A program made the position numbers and the translations under genes. Below, piece by piece: positions 43,801 to 58,800 of a stretch of 64,000 bases of DNA; positions within the stretch are counted from its first letter, which is position 1; each line of letters opens with the position of its first letter. Location: NCBI GenBank assembly GCA_024734555.1, contig JANPWX010000097.1, positions 6,948,311 to 7,012,310 on the forward strand, in the 5' to 3' direction. The stretch is from Trochalopteron elliotii. Lineage: Eukaryota > Chordata > Aves > Passeriformes > Leiothrichidae. The notes beneath the pieces are model-generated. The model saw nothing but the letters and a program-made list of their open reading frames with translations. It did no database searches and was not told where the DNA came from.

Positions 43801-46800
43801 TTCTTTCTTAAAAAGTGTCTTTAAGACAGAATAAAGGAAGAAAAAACACTGGTACCAAAAGGCACAATTCAATTTTGAAATAAATTTGTCGATTTTCCAC
43901 TATCTACCATAGTGACCAAGGGAAAAAAAAAATTTATTATCCAATGCATTTATACTGCATGTTGAAAAATCATGTCTATGTAATCACTAAACTTCCCTTC
44001 CCTTCCCTCTGTACTTTATATTTCCTTCCTTGATAAAACTCAGTAATTTGGAAAATTGACATGCAATGGCCTAGGAAAAAAGCCCTGAAATTCTAGTCCA
44101 ATAGTACTGAACACATTGCTGAGCTAGAATTAAGTCAACAAGCTCTGGCTGTCTGGAAAAACTACAGCCATGTTAGCAATCCCTTTTTTTTTAAACAAAC
44201 ATATCTAGATGTATTTCCTTTGACTGTTATTGTACAGTCCAATGTGAAAAAAGACACTAAGTTTAATAAAAAACACCTTAATGAAATAAACCCACATCTT
44301 TCTTTGATGTCTAGAAAATGATAAAAGCTGTACAAAATTATAATAAAGATGAGACTCTTACCAAAGCTGGAAACCACAGAGCTTTCTTTTTATCCACACT
44401 GAAGCAGTCCACACACACAACTTTTCCTAGTAACTCATCACTTTGTTTCCTATCATCTTCATCTTCATCGCTGGAAGAGGATGAAGATTCCTCTTCAGGA
44501 CTAAAAAACAGAAAGACTTAAAAATCAACTACTCAAAACCAGCTTATTGTAATTACAGGAGATCCAAAGCTAATTATCAAAGAGGCATAAATAATACTGT
44601 ATTCAAATTCCTGTTAGGTGTTTTGGCATAAAAATTAATAAAGTATTTATAATTATATTATAGTAACAATTTAAACATCACAAACTCAGAAATGAACATT
44701 TACTAGTAATACTTGTAAAATCCAAACAAAACGCCACCATGCACCCATATGGAGGAAGAGAAATGCATTGTCAGGGTATTTAAAGTGAAACCATTCTGCC
44801 CTACATAAACACTGTTTAAAAATACTGTTGCCGTTGTAGTTTTGGACCAATGTTAAGCTAAACTGTTTTGGCTTTCCCTCTTAATCTCTCTGTGCTTTTA
44901 CTTTAACAAACCCACAGAATAGAAAGCTATTTTGAGAGAGGACAAATCTCTGAAGAAGAAACATCAGATACAAAGATGAATAGCAAAGAGAAAGTCTATT
45001 TATCCTTAAACAGTTCTTTAAAGATGCGCAGTGAAGCATTTCTGTGACTGTTTCAATTTCACACTGAATGAAGTGTTGGAATGTAAGTAGGTGGGCCAAG
45101 GTGCAAATGCATTTTCATTTAAAAGGGTTCAGGCTCATTGTTCTGACTGTTCAAGTACAAAGTTACACCTGGTTTTAACCATATGAGGAGTCTAGAAGTA
45201 CAAACTAGTCCAACTAAAATTACTTGTAACAAAAGAACCCCCATCAAACCCTCTCTTACTGCTCTCTATGTATCTTTTCTTAATAGTCACTTCAAAAGTT
45301 AGTCTTCAAAAAATACACAGCATCTTCGATAAGCACAACCACCATTACTTTAAAAGCTATCTTCCATTTGTCACATAACTGCTTTTGAGTACAAAATTCA
45401 GTATTAACAAAAAACTCAGAGTTACCGTTTGTGTAACAGAAGGCAACTGATGTACAGTTTAAGGAGAATTTCTTTTTCTCCACCTTCAATTTATGTTATT
45501 TCTAGTGATGATAATTGTTTTGGCTTAGCATTCCTTTGGTTTATTTTTTTTCCTCAACTTTTTTTTTTTTTTAAAGTAATGGTTTCTTTTAGAATAGATG
45601 AAAGTCTTTCAGGCTGCTTTCTGGGGCTCAATAATCTCTTGTAGGATGAGAAAAAAAGTCAAAGACTAAAGAAAAAGACAGAACTATTTTGAAAAGACTA
45701 CTTCCTAACTCAAATTGCACAAATACTGGCATAAGTGTCTTTAAACTCAGTTAACTCTGGATCAACTGTAAGATAAAGACAAGTGTGTTGCTTCTGACAT
45801 AATAATGTCCTGCACAACCCAGTAAGAGACACCAAGGATGCAACAATCACATTTTCTGTGGTAATGCCAGCTGTTTTCAGCTTTCTCCTTCACTACCTCA
45901 CAAATTAGTACCTCAACAATTTTATGAGTAAATTTATAGCTCCTCCACATATACAGGGCAATATTTATTCCAAGCTACTAAAAAGTGCAAAAAGGTAATC
46001 CAACCAAGCAAAAAAACCACTACACCTAAAAATTTTAAGCAAACAAGTAAAAAAACCCCGCATAAATACACACACACAAAAAAACCTCACAACCCACCCA
46101 CAAACAACGAAGAATAGGCATTGGACTATGTAACACTGGTTTATCAAGACCACAGCTAGCAACAATTTTGGCACCTAAGAAATCCTGAACTTTGTTTTTA
46201 TATCAGTAAGTTTTGTTGCAAACTATACTGAAAAGCAGTGGGAAGAAACTGTTGCACAGGAAGTTCCACCTGGATATGAGGAAGAAGTTCACTGTGCAGG
46301 TGACAGAGCACTGGAACACACTGCCCAGAGAGTTGTGAAGTCTCCCTCACGGGAGATCTTAAAGAACCATTTGGACACAATCCTGTGCCAGGTGCTCTGG
46401 GATGACCCTGCTTGAGCAGGGAGCTTGGAGCAGATGCCCCACTGTGGTCCCTTCCAAACTGACCCATTCTGTAATTCAGTAATACTGTTCATCTACTTCA
46501 AAAAGCCCTTCAGAGACCCTGTATTGAGAAACCAAAGGTCTACAGGAGGACTTTGGGACCTTCCACAAAGACTTCCTATCAGCTGGACAAAGACTGCATT
46601 GTAATTATTTTTCCTTGAGTTCAACACATTTGCAACACTGCAAAGGTGTTTGTCAATATAATTTAACATCAGATTTCCATTTGGAATGTCACTGGTTTTT
46701 TTTAACCAAGAAAAAGCTCTTGCCTATACCTAGTACTATTTTAAATAATAATTACATGAAGACTTGAAATGCTTGCATGCAACACTAGACATGAACCTGA

Positions 46801-49800
46801 CTTTCAAACTGAATGCCAAACAACATTTTTCATCCAGCCTCCAGTTTTTTTTAATAAAAGAAGCCTGAACATACAAATAATAAAACTTGACACACACTGA
46901 AAGCTTCAGAATTGATTAGACACAGCACAGATGTCAAAATATTTAACTTACATATGATTGGATCTCCTTCCCCTGTTTGTTTTCTTTCCTATAACAGGAG
47001 TCCCAAAGTGTTCAGGATTAGTGAGTGGAAGCTGATCTAAAGTCTGTTGAAATGAAAAAACACAAATGCATATACATAAGAAAAACCTGACGTAAGTTAC
47101 TCTCCAAACCACCTGCTTCACTGAAGCATTTTTTGTCAATAGAGACTTTCTCATTACAAAAGAAATACAGAAGTACATTATATATGTCATACTTAGATTT
47201 TAAGAAAGGAATGTGTTTTGTTTTGCAGTTTTTTCAACACTTTCTCTGTACCTCTGAATAATTAACTTTTGTCAAATACACACAGACAATTCTTTCCAGA
47301 AGTCCTGCCTTTGGACCATCAAAACACAGAGAAGTAAGTATCAGGTATTCTGCTCACCTTGCATATTCCACCTCTATACCAGATTAATTTTCTGCCTATC
47401 CTCTGATTAGACTAAATACTGAATCATCTATTTTAAAATGAACAAAGGTCCACTTTGAAATGAAACAGCAAGATCACTCAACGGCAGCAAACATGACAAC
47501 TTAATTGTATTTTTTGTTAGTAGTTCATACTTTGATATATGAGAGAGATTCTAAAACAATTTTAAAGAGGCTGCTATATTGATAATTGGGAGGGTGCTAA
47601 TTGATGCTTTATCAGCACCAAAACAAAAACAGAGGGAGAGAAAGAACTTTCCCTCTTCAGAAAGAATCCTTCAATAGAAGGAATTCACAGACATGCAGTA
47701 TCCTCTCTCCTTAAGCCTCTGTTACCTGTTTAAATGACAACCATTCCAGATTTGAAGACTCCTGGTACACAGTAATTTTTTGTACAGCCACTTGTTACTG
47801 TTCTTTGAAAGAAGGCAGAAAGCCTTTCAAATTAAATATAGTCCTCTGACTTCAACTTCGTTGTCATGTATGAATTTTTCAATGTGTAACACCGACAAGC
47901 ATCTCGAAAGTACTCTGTCTCAGAGAGAATTGATTCAGGGACAATAAAACTGGCTTTGTAGAATCTAAAAATAAATGCATGACTACTTCTGAGCGTGGTG
48001 GACATCCTAAAAGATTCTACACCACACACTTGGGAAGCAATATCAGAACAAGACAACTGTGAGGCACTGGCCTAATTACAAAAGAAATTTGAGATGCAAT
48101 TTTCCCTGCTGAGTAGCTGTGCAATCATAAGGTAATTATTAGAAATGTACAACATGTTTCATTCAGAGCTGGTGACAGTGAATTGCAAACCAGTGACTTC
48201 CGGCAAAACATCAAAAGCTTAGATGATAAAAAAAGATGATAGAATAAGAAGTACCAGTCATCTGAAGGTTTCTTTGAATCTCACAAAATAATCCGAATTG
48301 CTCTAATTCAGCCAAATGGGTCACAAAGTATAAATTTGTAGACCAAAATTTTCAAACCATATACTCTATGGTAATACTCCTGAAACCTCATTAAAATAGT
48401 ATTTATGGAACAGAAGAAGTCTAATCTTCAGTTGTGCTGATCACTAATAACAAAGAACTAATTGAAGGAATACTACAATCTTTAAAATTATAGCATTTCT
48501 ATCTGAATCTAGATTTAGGCATCTAATTAGGATCCCGCCTTTACATATGTTTAATCCTGATTTAGAATTCTAGAAGGTACCAGAATCTTCCCAAGAATGC
48601 AGCACGTAAACAACAAACTCGGTTGACTGCAATAACAGCACACTTACGTAGAGCAAAGAAAAAACATCTTCAGTAGCTGTCCAATAAACAAACATGTTTA
48701 CATAAATATGCCCATCCATCCAGATTGTCTTACATAATATGGAAGAATAACCCTCTTTCTGAAATTCCAGTTATTTGTAATGTGCTACAAATGTTTACAC
48801 ACTTTAATGAGCCAGCTTCAAAATACTGGTAGCTGTTGTCAAATAAAAAAGTAAAAGCAACTTATTACTGGCCATTTAAAAGAAAAGCATCTATATTTCA
48901 TCAATTATTACAAACTGGATTTGACCACCAAAAATGCAGCAGAACACTACTATGAGGAAACATGTACATTAGTTTTTTATGTTATAAATTATATTACATT
49001 TTATGTTACAAGTATACTGTGATTTCTTTTCATGACTAATACTTACAGATATTTTTTATACAATGCAAAAGCAGCTGTGTGATCTACAAACTATCCATAA
49101 TATAAAAATGAAAAATATTTTGTTTCTTAACTTACACAGTTTGGTGAAATCTAACTGTATTTCTTGTTTTTAAAAAAGAATAAGCCAGACCCAGTGGACT
49201 GCACTTTGCGTAACCCCCATTTTTAGTACCATGGATACACATAACATATTAAAACCTGAGGTAATAAAAATATCACTTTAAAATTTTTCTAAATAAAAAG
49301 TTGTAATATAAAAACTCTTCAATTACCTCACTCTCAGCAAAATGTCTTTCTCCTTTTAAACACAGGGAAGAGCGTCTCAGAGTCTTCTCGTCACCATCAT
49401 CAAATACTGTCACACCATATAAGAAGCAAGGAAAGAAAACATTTCTTTTTAAGTCAGGATATTAATAAGCAATTCATTTACATGTCAGAAAGAATGGGAT
49501 ATATATTCCTGTAGTCAACCCTTAGAACAATCCTATGTCCATATAAAGCTGCAGTAAAGATCCAGTAAAGCATTTCACAGATCGACCAAATACAAATAGC
49601 AATACATAAGCTGCTCTCCCACCATAGCTACTTTACATTTGCATACCTTGAGTAATCAGTAGTTGGGCAGACAATTCATGGTGTCATGAAATTAACATTT
49701 TTCTAACATTCAAAAACTATTTTTCTAACATTTAAAATTTTTAAAGAATTTATTTACACAAGTCCTGTGATATTCAAGTGGAAGCTCTGCTTACCATGGA

Positions 49801-52800
49801 GAAACATAAATGGGTATTTATAGAAAAAAAGCTGCAATTTAACATTATATGGAAGCCCAACATTTTTCTGTACTGACTTCATGCAACTACGCTACAGAAC
49901 AACAGTGATATCATCCTAAGGAAGACTACAATAGTCAAAGTGCTGACAATCATCAAAACCAGCTCTACTGTCAGAACTGTGGAGCTCCCAGTTTCTAAAC
50001 TTTTTGCTATCACTAGGTCAACTGGAAACAAGTTCATAATACAGTTCATTCAGCTACATACATTGTCCTTTAGAATCCTGACATGCACTGTGCACATTTA
50101 AGATAGGGTCTTCAGAACCTAATTAACTGGCCACATAAAAGGGAAGCTTTTGTCAAGTCTTCTGCAGGTACTTAACCGATGAAAACCTGGTGATAAATTT
50201 TAACTCTTAGGCTTTGCACTAAGAGTTCAGTGAGACAAGAATATATCGTTTCTCCCCACTTGAGCAGTGATAATAATTATATTCTTGCTCCCTCATAGCA
50301 GTGACCTTGAAGACTTTCGTGGGCACAGAAACAACCCCAAGATAACATTAAAATATTACATTTAAAAAAAAAGTTTCAGCAACTTCTTAACATGCCTCTT
50401 TCACCTTCATTTAAACATCCTTTTTTATCCATCAACAGATCAAAGTAATAGTGTTAGAAAAATGGCTGCTGACCAGCAAGATTAGAGAGATTAATTTTAA
50501 CCATTTCCTGTTTTCAGATGGAGGGTGCTCTACTCTTCAACGTTTACTAACTCAAATAAAAATATACAAAAAGCAACAAGGTATATCAAAATTCTTGACT
50601 AATATTTACTTGAAATTAAAGAACGTTTTTATCTAGTTCTGAGAATTTCTCACCCCCATATAAAATTGAGTACTCTTGATGAAGAAACTTCCCCTTGTAA
50701 CAACAATTCCCCAGCTTGTATTATAGACTACAGTAATTGTTGAACACTGTTCAACTGTGATAAAGTATCAGTTGGAGATGCACATCTGTCCTTCAACACT
50801 TGTTGAAAAGTATCAATGCCCAGAAGTGCACACAAACCACGCAGATCTGGAACTGCATCTCAAATGGTCAACACATAATTAAGCCCCCCTTTGTATAAGT
50901 GAAGCAGAAGTCAGCAGGTTCCTAATCCAGTTTGTGTTAATTAACAAAACAGTCTCCTTACATAATGAGAGATAAAAAAAAAAATCTATCCACTTCAAGA
51001 GATAAGCTGACTACAGCAGACGTAAACCTATCCAGAGCTAGGCAGGTAGCCACATAATGTGTCCTATGTGGTAATCTGCTTGTGGCCTCTTCCCTGCCAG
51101 AGGGAATCTTAATCTTGTTCCCTAACATGAGTACTTTCAGAGGAAAAGCTTGACCTCCCTGAAAGACTTATGAGGCCAGCACGGCACATATGGCTTAATG
51201 AGTATGACATTCTGATCTATTGGAACATCCTGAAAACCATCTACTGAGCAGGCATCAGGAGTGTAAATATAATTAAAATCACATATTCTGAAACTGCAAG
51301 AGAAAAGCCAGGGAAGAAAACAGACAACTTAATGCAACCAAAACCACTTTGAATTCTGTGGAAAAGCATTGTAATGACAAAAAAAAGTGCAGAAGAGGAT
51401 AAGATTACTTTTGAACGTGCATAGCTCTACATTTTTAGTAAAGCAAATAATTCTGCAATTTTCTTCCCCCCTCCTCATAGTAAACACAGACTTTAAGAGA
51501 CATTTATATGAACGACACAACAGTATCTAGTTACTAGGACTAAAATATCTTGAGCTCTCAGAGGATTTTTTACAGGGCAGGCAAAAACTAAGGACACTTA
51601 AGTATGTGTGTATGTATGGATATGCGTGTATGTATACAGACATAGGTATTTACAGATGTATGCCTATTATATTTACAAGTTTTATGCATATATACACTTA
51701 CATATATTTATCCACACACAGTGCCATACTAATTGGATTTTTATAAAATTTTAATTTTTTGTTGCTCTTTGGCAGGAAAGCAGTAGCACTAAAAAACCAC
51801 ACGTAAGCAAATTGATGTACGATTTCTATTCAGACACCTTACAAATACAAGACACACAGGGATGCTCAAAGCAACTTTGCCCAAACTTCAGTGTCTCAAG
51901 AGGTCTCAAGCAGCCCTCAAAGGGTTATTCCTCTCCAGATACTGCTGCAGTGGCATATCTGGTCTTAAGTAACTTTTGGAAAGGTACTACTTCAGATGGA
52001 TCTATGCCTTCACAAAGCTTTTAACCAAATCATAGCAATTTTATTCACAAAAACATTAACAGTGCAAATAATTAGATGCTTCTCAGCAAGTGCTAGGACA
52101 ACATTAGGTAACTGCTAGTTAAGATGTGTGCCAGTTCTGGAATCTGGTAAATGGCACCTATATCTTACAGTAGGAGTTTCACTCAGATCTGCAAAGTCAT
52201 CACTGTCAGTAAAGGTAATTTTCATCTCATTCCACTCCTGACAAAGATTATTCTAATCATCCACAGCTAGAGTCAATTCTCTATCAAACTGCACTACACT
52301 GCCAGCAGCTGTGCTGCTTTTACCTATTCTGCAAGGTCAACATGCTTTTGTCTGCTTTTATCTACAAAACACTAGAGTTGAGACTGAAACCCATACTTCT
52401 TCCTGTTTCCCAAGTTCAAGATTTTTGACAGACATCTCCTGTGACTGCAACTCCGTGACATCTACCTTCAAAATTTAATCTGCATGGATTCCTATCCTAC
52501 TCTTCTTGCTGAACTGCTAACCTCACACTTCCTTAGAAACATAGACATACAACACAGTTCTAACACCAGCCATACCATTTGCTTCTTAAAAGCTCTCATA
52601 TCTGATCCACTTCTGTATTAATTACCAAAACACTATCTATGTTAATTCTTGTCTTTGTACCTTATGTTTCACCCCATCCCAACCTAGTCTCATCTTTACT
52701 AATAGATTCTACTTCTCCAACAGGAAAACAAATATATTTATTCCACACTTATCTATAAGGTCTTATCTAAATTTAGAGCTTTATGCCTTCTGAAATGACT

Positions 52801-55800
52801 ATGACTAGGGAAAATAAAGTCCTTCCCTAGTTGTTGAACATCACTTCATTAACAACAACCCATATCTCCAAAGAACTAAGTCTTGCTAAAGTTCTTTCAA
52901 GATCTAGTCTTCACCTTCCCATATATGCCCAGGAGAGGGCTATGTAGTTTCACAAGAATGAATACATTTCCTGTATGTAAATTAAAAAAACCCTCCACCC
53001 TCTGTTTGCTAGAGTCCATGTATTATTGAACATCTGAAATATCACATTATAACAAGCTATATGTATTTTAACGGCAGCTATTGTAAGGGCTAAGTCTGGG
53101 AGTGGGGAAGGTGTTGCAGCTTGTGTTTTAAAAGCATTTCTTTGTTTTTATTTTTTAAGGACATGTGACAGCATACTTTGTTTTAGAATATTTAACAACA
53201 GTATATTAAATATCTAAAGAGCAGTTACCAGTTACAGAGCAATTCACTACGTATTTATTTGGCGTCCCAATTTCAGATTGTAAAGGGTGCAGTTTCTTAT
53301 AAAAATCCAAAATAAATAGTTTATCTTCAAAGTTTTCATAAAAACTCTGAATACCTAAGCATCTCAAAAAAATCTCTCTCACCATGCTTAGGACATGTCC
53401 AGGTCACAGGCTTATTTTTAAGTCATAAATTTTATTCAAATACATAAATTTTTCTCTTACCTACAGTATACCAACTTGCATCTGTTAATTTGTTGATAAC
53501 TGCTTCCTGGTATGTTCCATCTGGATTCTTCACTTCCACAACAGTTCCTACCTAAAATAGAGAACTCACTTAGCACTGGAAAGTTTCTAAAACAGGCAAT
53601 GAAATCAACACTTTTGTGTTAGCAAACAGAGATAATTTCTAACCTATTCCATGTCAAATATAAAATATTTTTCCAGTTTCACTTGAATATAACTTGTGTC
53701 CCTCCAACTTCTTTTTTCATTCCTTTAAAATAAGCCAACTAACTGAGCTGATTATTTCCTGCCAGCAGGTGGGGAACAAGAACCAATTTGAGTGATGTCA
53801 TTCTCTTGTATAAGAGCTTTCCCATCAAATCCTCCTGCCGAGTTCTCCAAAGGAACAGTGACAAAAAATCAGTGCCAGCCATACTTCTTAGCTTTAAGGC
53901 AAAAAGAATAGAGGCTTGCACCAGCCCGTGCTGCATCCCCTTTAACTACAAAGAAAAAAGCTAACATGAAGAATATACTGTCTCTAACTCTGCAGCATTC
54001 TCTCTTATGCTTTGTGATCCTATCTAGCCTGTGTTATATGTTGAATCTTCTACTCTCACCCCAAACCATATATGCACACTTATGTCATATTACTGAAAAG
54101 AAAAATGTTTTTCAAATCATAAGCAAGATATAAACTAAATTTATTACCTTTAAGGGACCCTTTATGTGGTCATCTTGCACTTCCACTGTTGAAGAATCAT
54201 GCCTAAAGGTTACCTAAAAAATATAGTTCAACTGACAATCACTTGATACAATTGAGCAGCATAAGCACATGCAAACATCAGTAGCCCTTTTCTTACTTTC
54301 ATTTTACAGGTAATCACCATAATTATTCCACTTGCTGAAAGCTTTTTTTATTCATATATTTTAGAAATATGAGGGGCTAATTTCTTAGTTATCAAAACTC
54401 CTGAAATATTTTTTATCTTTCACAGTAGAATAATTATTTCTAAAGGAAATGACAGATAAGAGTATAAAAAAATTGTCTGATGGTTCAAAATGATCTGTGC
54501 AGTTCTCCTAAATGATCTGAACTTCTCTAGTACCACAGCAAGAAAGGAGAAAGTTTTAAGACTTCTGAGTACAACTTTAAAGAAACACTTATATTTCAAT
54601 GCTTTGAAATCAAACAGTTTTAGCACCTTTATCTTTTGCTGATAAAAGTGCATTTTTCACCTCATGGTTGAAAGAAAGACTCACACAAGTACAGGACACT
54701 GCTTTCGACTAAACAAAATTAAGAACTCAAACAGGCTTTCAGGTAATGTCAGTCTAGCCTACATACAGAGTTAATGGGAAGGAAATGTAAAAACAGCTAA
54801 CTTTTCAGTCCTTCAAAACCGGAGTAAGTAAATCCTGTAAACATTTAAGGTATTTTCCCCTGTCATTCCCATAAAGATACAAAGGCTGTTGTCTTAAATT
54901 CTACACACTCTGTCCTCAGAAGAAAAATCTGGTCCGGAAATTCAGATGTATGATTAAGTTAACTGTACCAGGTGCTACAGACATTCACCGTTCATTTCAT
55001 TCACAATTATCCTAGTTACACTGAAAGTCACAGGATCCTCCTATCAATTACACCTGAAGTTTTATTTCCACTCTGGTTTTAAAATTATAGGAAACTGAGA
55101 AAATTCTGGAATTACATTTTATGTATCTATGTACATTTATCAACACACAAATGATGTTCTGATGTTCACTAGAACATACTTTCTTCGTGTATTGATGTTG
55201 AAGTATATGATGTTTCACTGAGTATTTGAAATCAGTAAGAATGCAACATGAGATCCAGCTGTGTAACACCAGCTCTCAACTGCAGCAATCCTACATCAAA
55301 AGTCTGGACTTGTTTCACCCATGATCACACTCTCAGTGTTGTTGAGAGCTTCACAGCAGCACACAGCAACAGCGAAATTTCCTTCAGAACCACAGTGTTC
55401 CCTTAACACCAACTCTCCTACACAGCCTTCTCAGAGAAGAGATTATAAAGAATTTTGCCAGGAACAGCACCTACAACCAGGACTAAGAACAATCTATCTT
55501 CACTGTCTGATTAGAAAACAATGCACTAAAATGCTACACTGCTGTCCAGGTGTTACTTCAATAAAACAGTCATCTTGTCCATCTTCTGTCAGAACTACAG
55601 CAACACATATAGTTTTGTGAGAGTATGTTCTTTTCAGACCTGCACATCTCACCTGCTGATGGCAAATACTTTCTGTTCACCACACAGACAAAATCATACC
55701 TTATAACCAAAAGGCAGACAAAGGATTCAAGCTAGGAATTAACTGAGCAAAGACTACTCTTCTGAACTTCATCCTGACAGATACAGGTATTTAATTCTCT

Positions 55801-58800
55801 CTTTGGGGAAATCTATCTAGAAAGCCAAAATTAGGCTAAGATGTAAAATAATCTGAAACCAAGGGTCACTAGCGGCTCATACGAAATATCCAGTACATCA
55901 ATTCTGATTTAGAGACATCTGCTTGTATTTACTTTCTGTAGTTATCTTAAATGTATTTTGCAGCAAAAAGGAACTCTATCCAGAACTGTCAGTCAGCCAC
56001 CATGTACTCTGATGAAAGGCAAACAAAGCAAATTGCTATTGTGTGTTCCAGAATGGCTGGTCTTTTTAAAGATGTCTTGGGGCTTTGACTCTTTGGCGGG
56101 GGAGAGTTTTGATACCAACAGTTTTTGCTTCTTGAGATATTTATTTGTGCTCAAAAAATACTGGTTATTAACAGAAATATTCAAACTCCAAACTCAGGCT
56201 GACACTGCTGGCCTTTCTTGAAGCTGAGAGAAGTGATGCCAGTATTTACTAGTTGTGGATTTTAATTCACACAGTATTTAGCAGTGTGGAACCTTTCTCT
56301 GTCTCAGGCAAAAGATCAAGACATTTAGCACATCATCGACTTGGTTAGACTCAGCTGGAATTTCTATTTTCTTCACCATCCTGAGAAGACAGTCCTAATA
56401 AGTTCTATTACAGCAGAAGCTTTACTTATTTCTATTTAATAAAGACCTACACAGGAAACAGTTTCTTCTGAAACTTCTGTGCAGGGTGCCCAAATGCAAG
56501 TGGTGGTGGATGATGCTGCTAATTGTTTTAGGAGACGCTGCCAAAATAAACTAGCTGAAATAACTCTCTAAAACAAGCTATAACAGATCTATAGCAGACT
56601 AACAGTCTTGTAACACCCAAAGTCTTCCCTTTGAGTCAAATTTGTACTGCCTTCCACACTTTTGGAAAGTCCACACAAATCTGACGTTTTACTGCTTTCC
56701 ATGAGAAGTGTGCAATGCTGTTACATGTTACTGTAGAATTCCGTACCATATACAGAATTTGCCAAAGACTGCTAAACTGTGAAATACAGTACTTATTGAT
56801 ACTGAAATTATAAGTACATAGCACTAAATTAAATAAATTACATAGCATTAAGTTGAATGAAGTTATTAAATTATGCTGTGATGGGAAAATTATCGTGAAG
56901 GTATCCCCTCAAAATATTCTGGGCAGCAGAATTCAACAGAAGGAGAAAGCACAAAGAAGGAGAAACAAACATATTTTACTTGTCTAAAGATTACAATTCT
57001 CCATATCGAAAGAATTTCGTTGCCATCCCACTTTCTCAGCAGAATATCTAGTTATAAAACTTAAATGACTGCTTTACACTAAAATTGACAGTATGAAGTT
57101 AACTGACTTTTCTTCTCCTCTAGTAGTTCTAGAAGACTAAGGCATAAAACATATACTGGGGCCAAAAGAAACCCATTCGTCAAGTGAAAAAAATAGTGCA
57201 GCAGATAATATACCAAAATTGCAGACAAAGCACACCTGGTAACGAGAATCTTTGTTAAAGCTAACACTGGGGAAAGTATGCATGTGCCAGAAAGAGCTAA
57301 ACAGATTTTCAGAGAAAATCACAGGGACACTGTTAAGTTTAAGGAATACACATTCCTGGAGGAGAAAAAACAATGTAAAGAGATATTGTTACAGCACTTA
57401 GACACAAAAATCTCAACCACAAATCACATTACTCTAGAACAACAACAGTACTGGGGCCAAACTGCCCTAAGCGATACAGTAACAGTGAACACACCCACAC
57501 ACCTCCAGAAGGCTTTGTACAAAATCTCCACAAACAATTTACAGAAAAATTCCGTTTCGCGTCAAGATCTTTCTGCAAACCTTGCAGCGACCCAACTTCA
57601 AGTGATAAACCAGTAAGAAAATACTTAGCACTGAATAATACATAGCAAGTGGCCATAAGGAGGTGGACTGAAAGTCCCTCAAAGAACTGAAATTAGTTAA
57701 GATTTCACTGATCTAGGCAGCACAAAATTCCTATACTTAAATACTGATGCTTAACAGTTTAAATAGCAATATGTAACCACTTAAACCCAATGGTACTATA
57801 AAGCACAGACCAGCTGATGCTATTAAAAGTTTTGACTAATGAAATGAAAAGACCACTGATTTACTCCTCTGCCAGATTTAAGACTAAAATCTTCTTGTTG
57901 TATTTAACATTACTATCAAATAAGTGACAACAGACCTTCCCATCAGGGTTTATGGAGAGCGCCTGCTCTCTCCCTCAGACACACCATAGGCAAAGATCAG
58001 CCACAGCACGAGGGCAGAGTTAAATAATGCACACTAGTTTATAGTGTGCAATAGTATTCATTAACAGATTATCACAACTCACATTTCACACATTTTTCAC
58101 TTAAATTTACAGTAGATATAAAAAAATATTCTGCCACTATAACTCTTGCAGAGCAACAATCTAATTTGTATTTTCTAGGTGGTTTTGATCCTTGATCCTC
58201 TGTAATGTTTCTCTATGAGGTTAAGGGGCAAAGCAGAAAAATAGTACCTCCACCCAAATCAGAAGTTTCTAGGGCAACATTATCCCAACAGAAATATACA
58301 GCTATTTTGAAGTGTGTTGCTCTCTTTATTTCTAGAAATGACACTCTAAATTTTCAAGGAATGTTAAAACATGTATCTTGCAATCCCTTTGCAAATTTTT
58401 TATTTGTCCTGAATGTGGCTTATACTGATTCAGTCATTAACTAGTTATCATAAAGCTTAGGTGAGATCCCTCTCTTGCTATTCTGTAAGACTCAATATGC
58501 CATGTGTTTTTTGGAAGGCAGAAGGGTTCAGCTTATTCTTGAAGCATTATCTAGTCACCATGGCTAAATGGCAGTGACCTGTGCTCCTCAAGTGAAAGAT
58601 ACCCTATTAAAGCCTACTTCACGTAGTCTTAGCTATTTTCTGATAATATTCTCCCATGCATAAGCCTACATTTGTCACATTTTGATCAACTACTTCAAGG
58701 TCAGCCTATGGCACTGAAGGTCAAAAACATGCAGATGACTAAGTAGTGACAGAAACAGAACAAATTTATTTGTGTGGGAGTGGGGGAATCCCTCCCATCC

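Noticed and set aside
46198..46492. Minus-strand ORFs of 89 and 67 codons
   Set aside because: They are antisense readings of the CR1 3' end.
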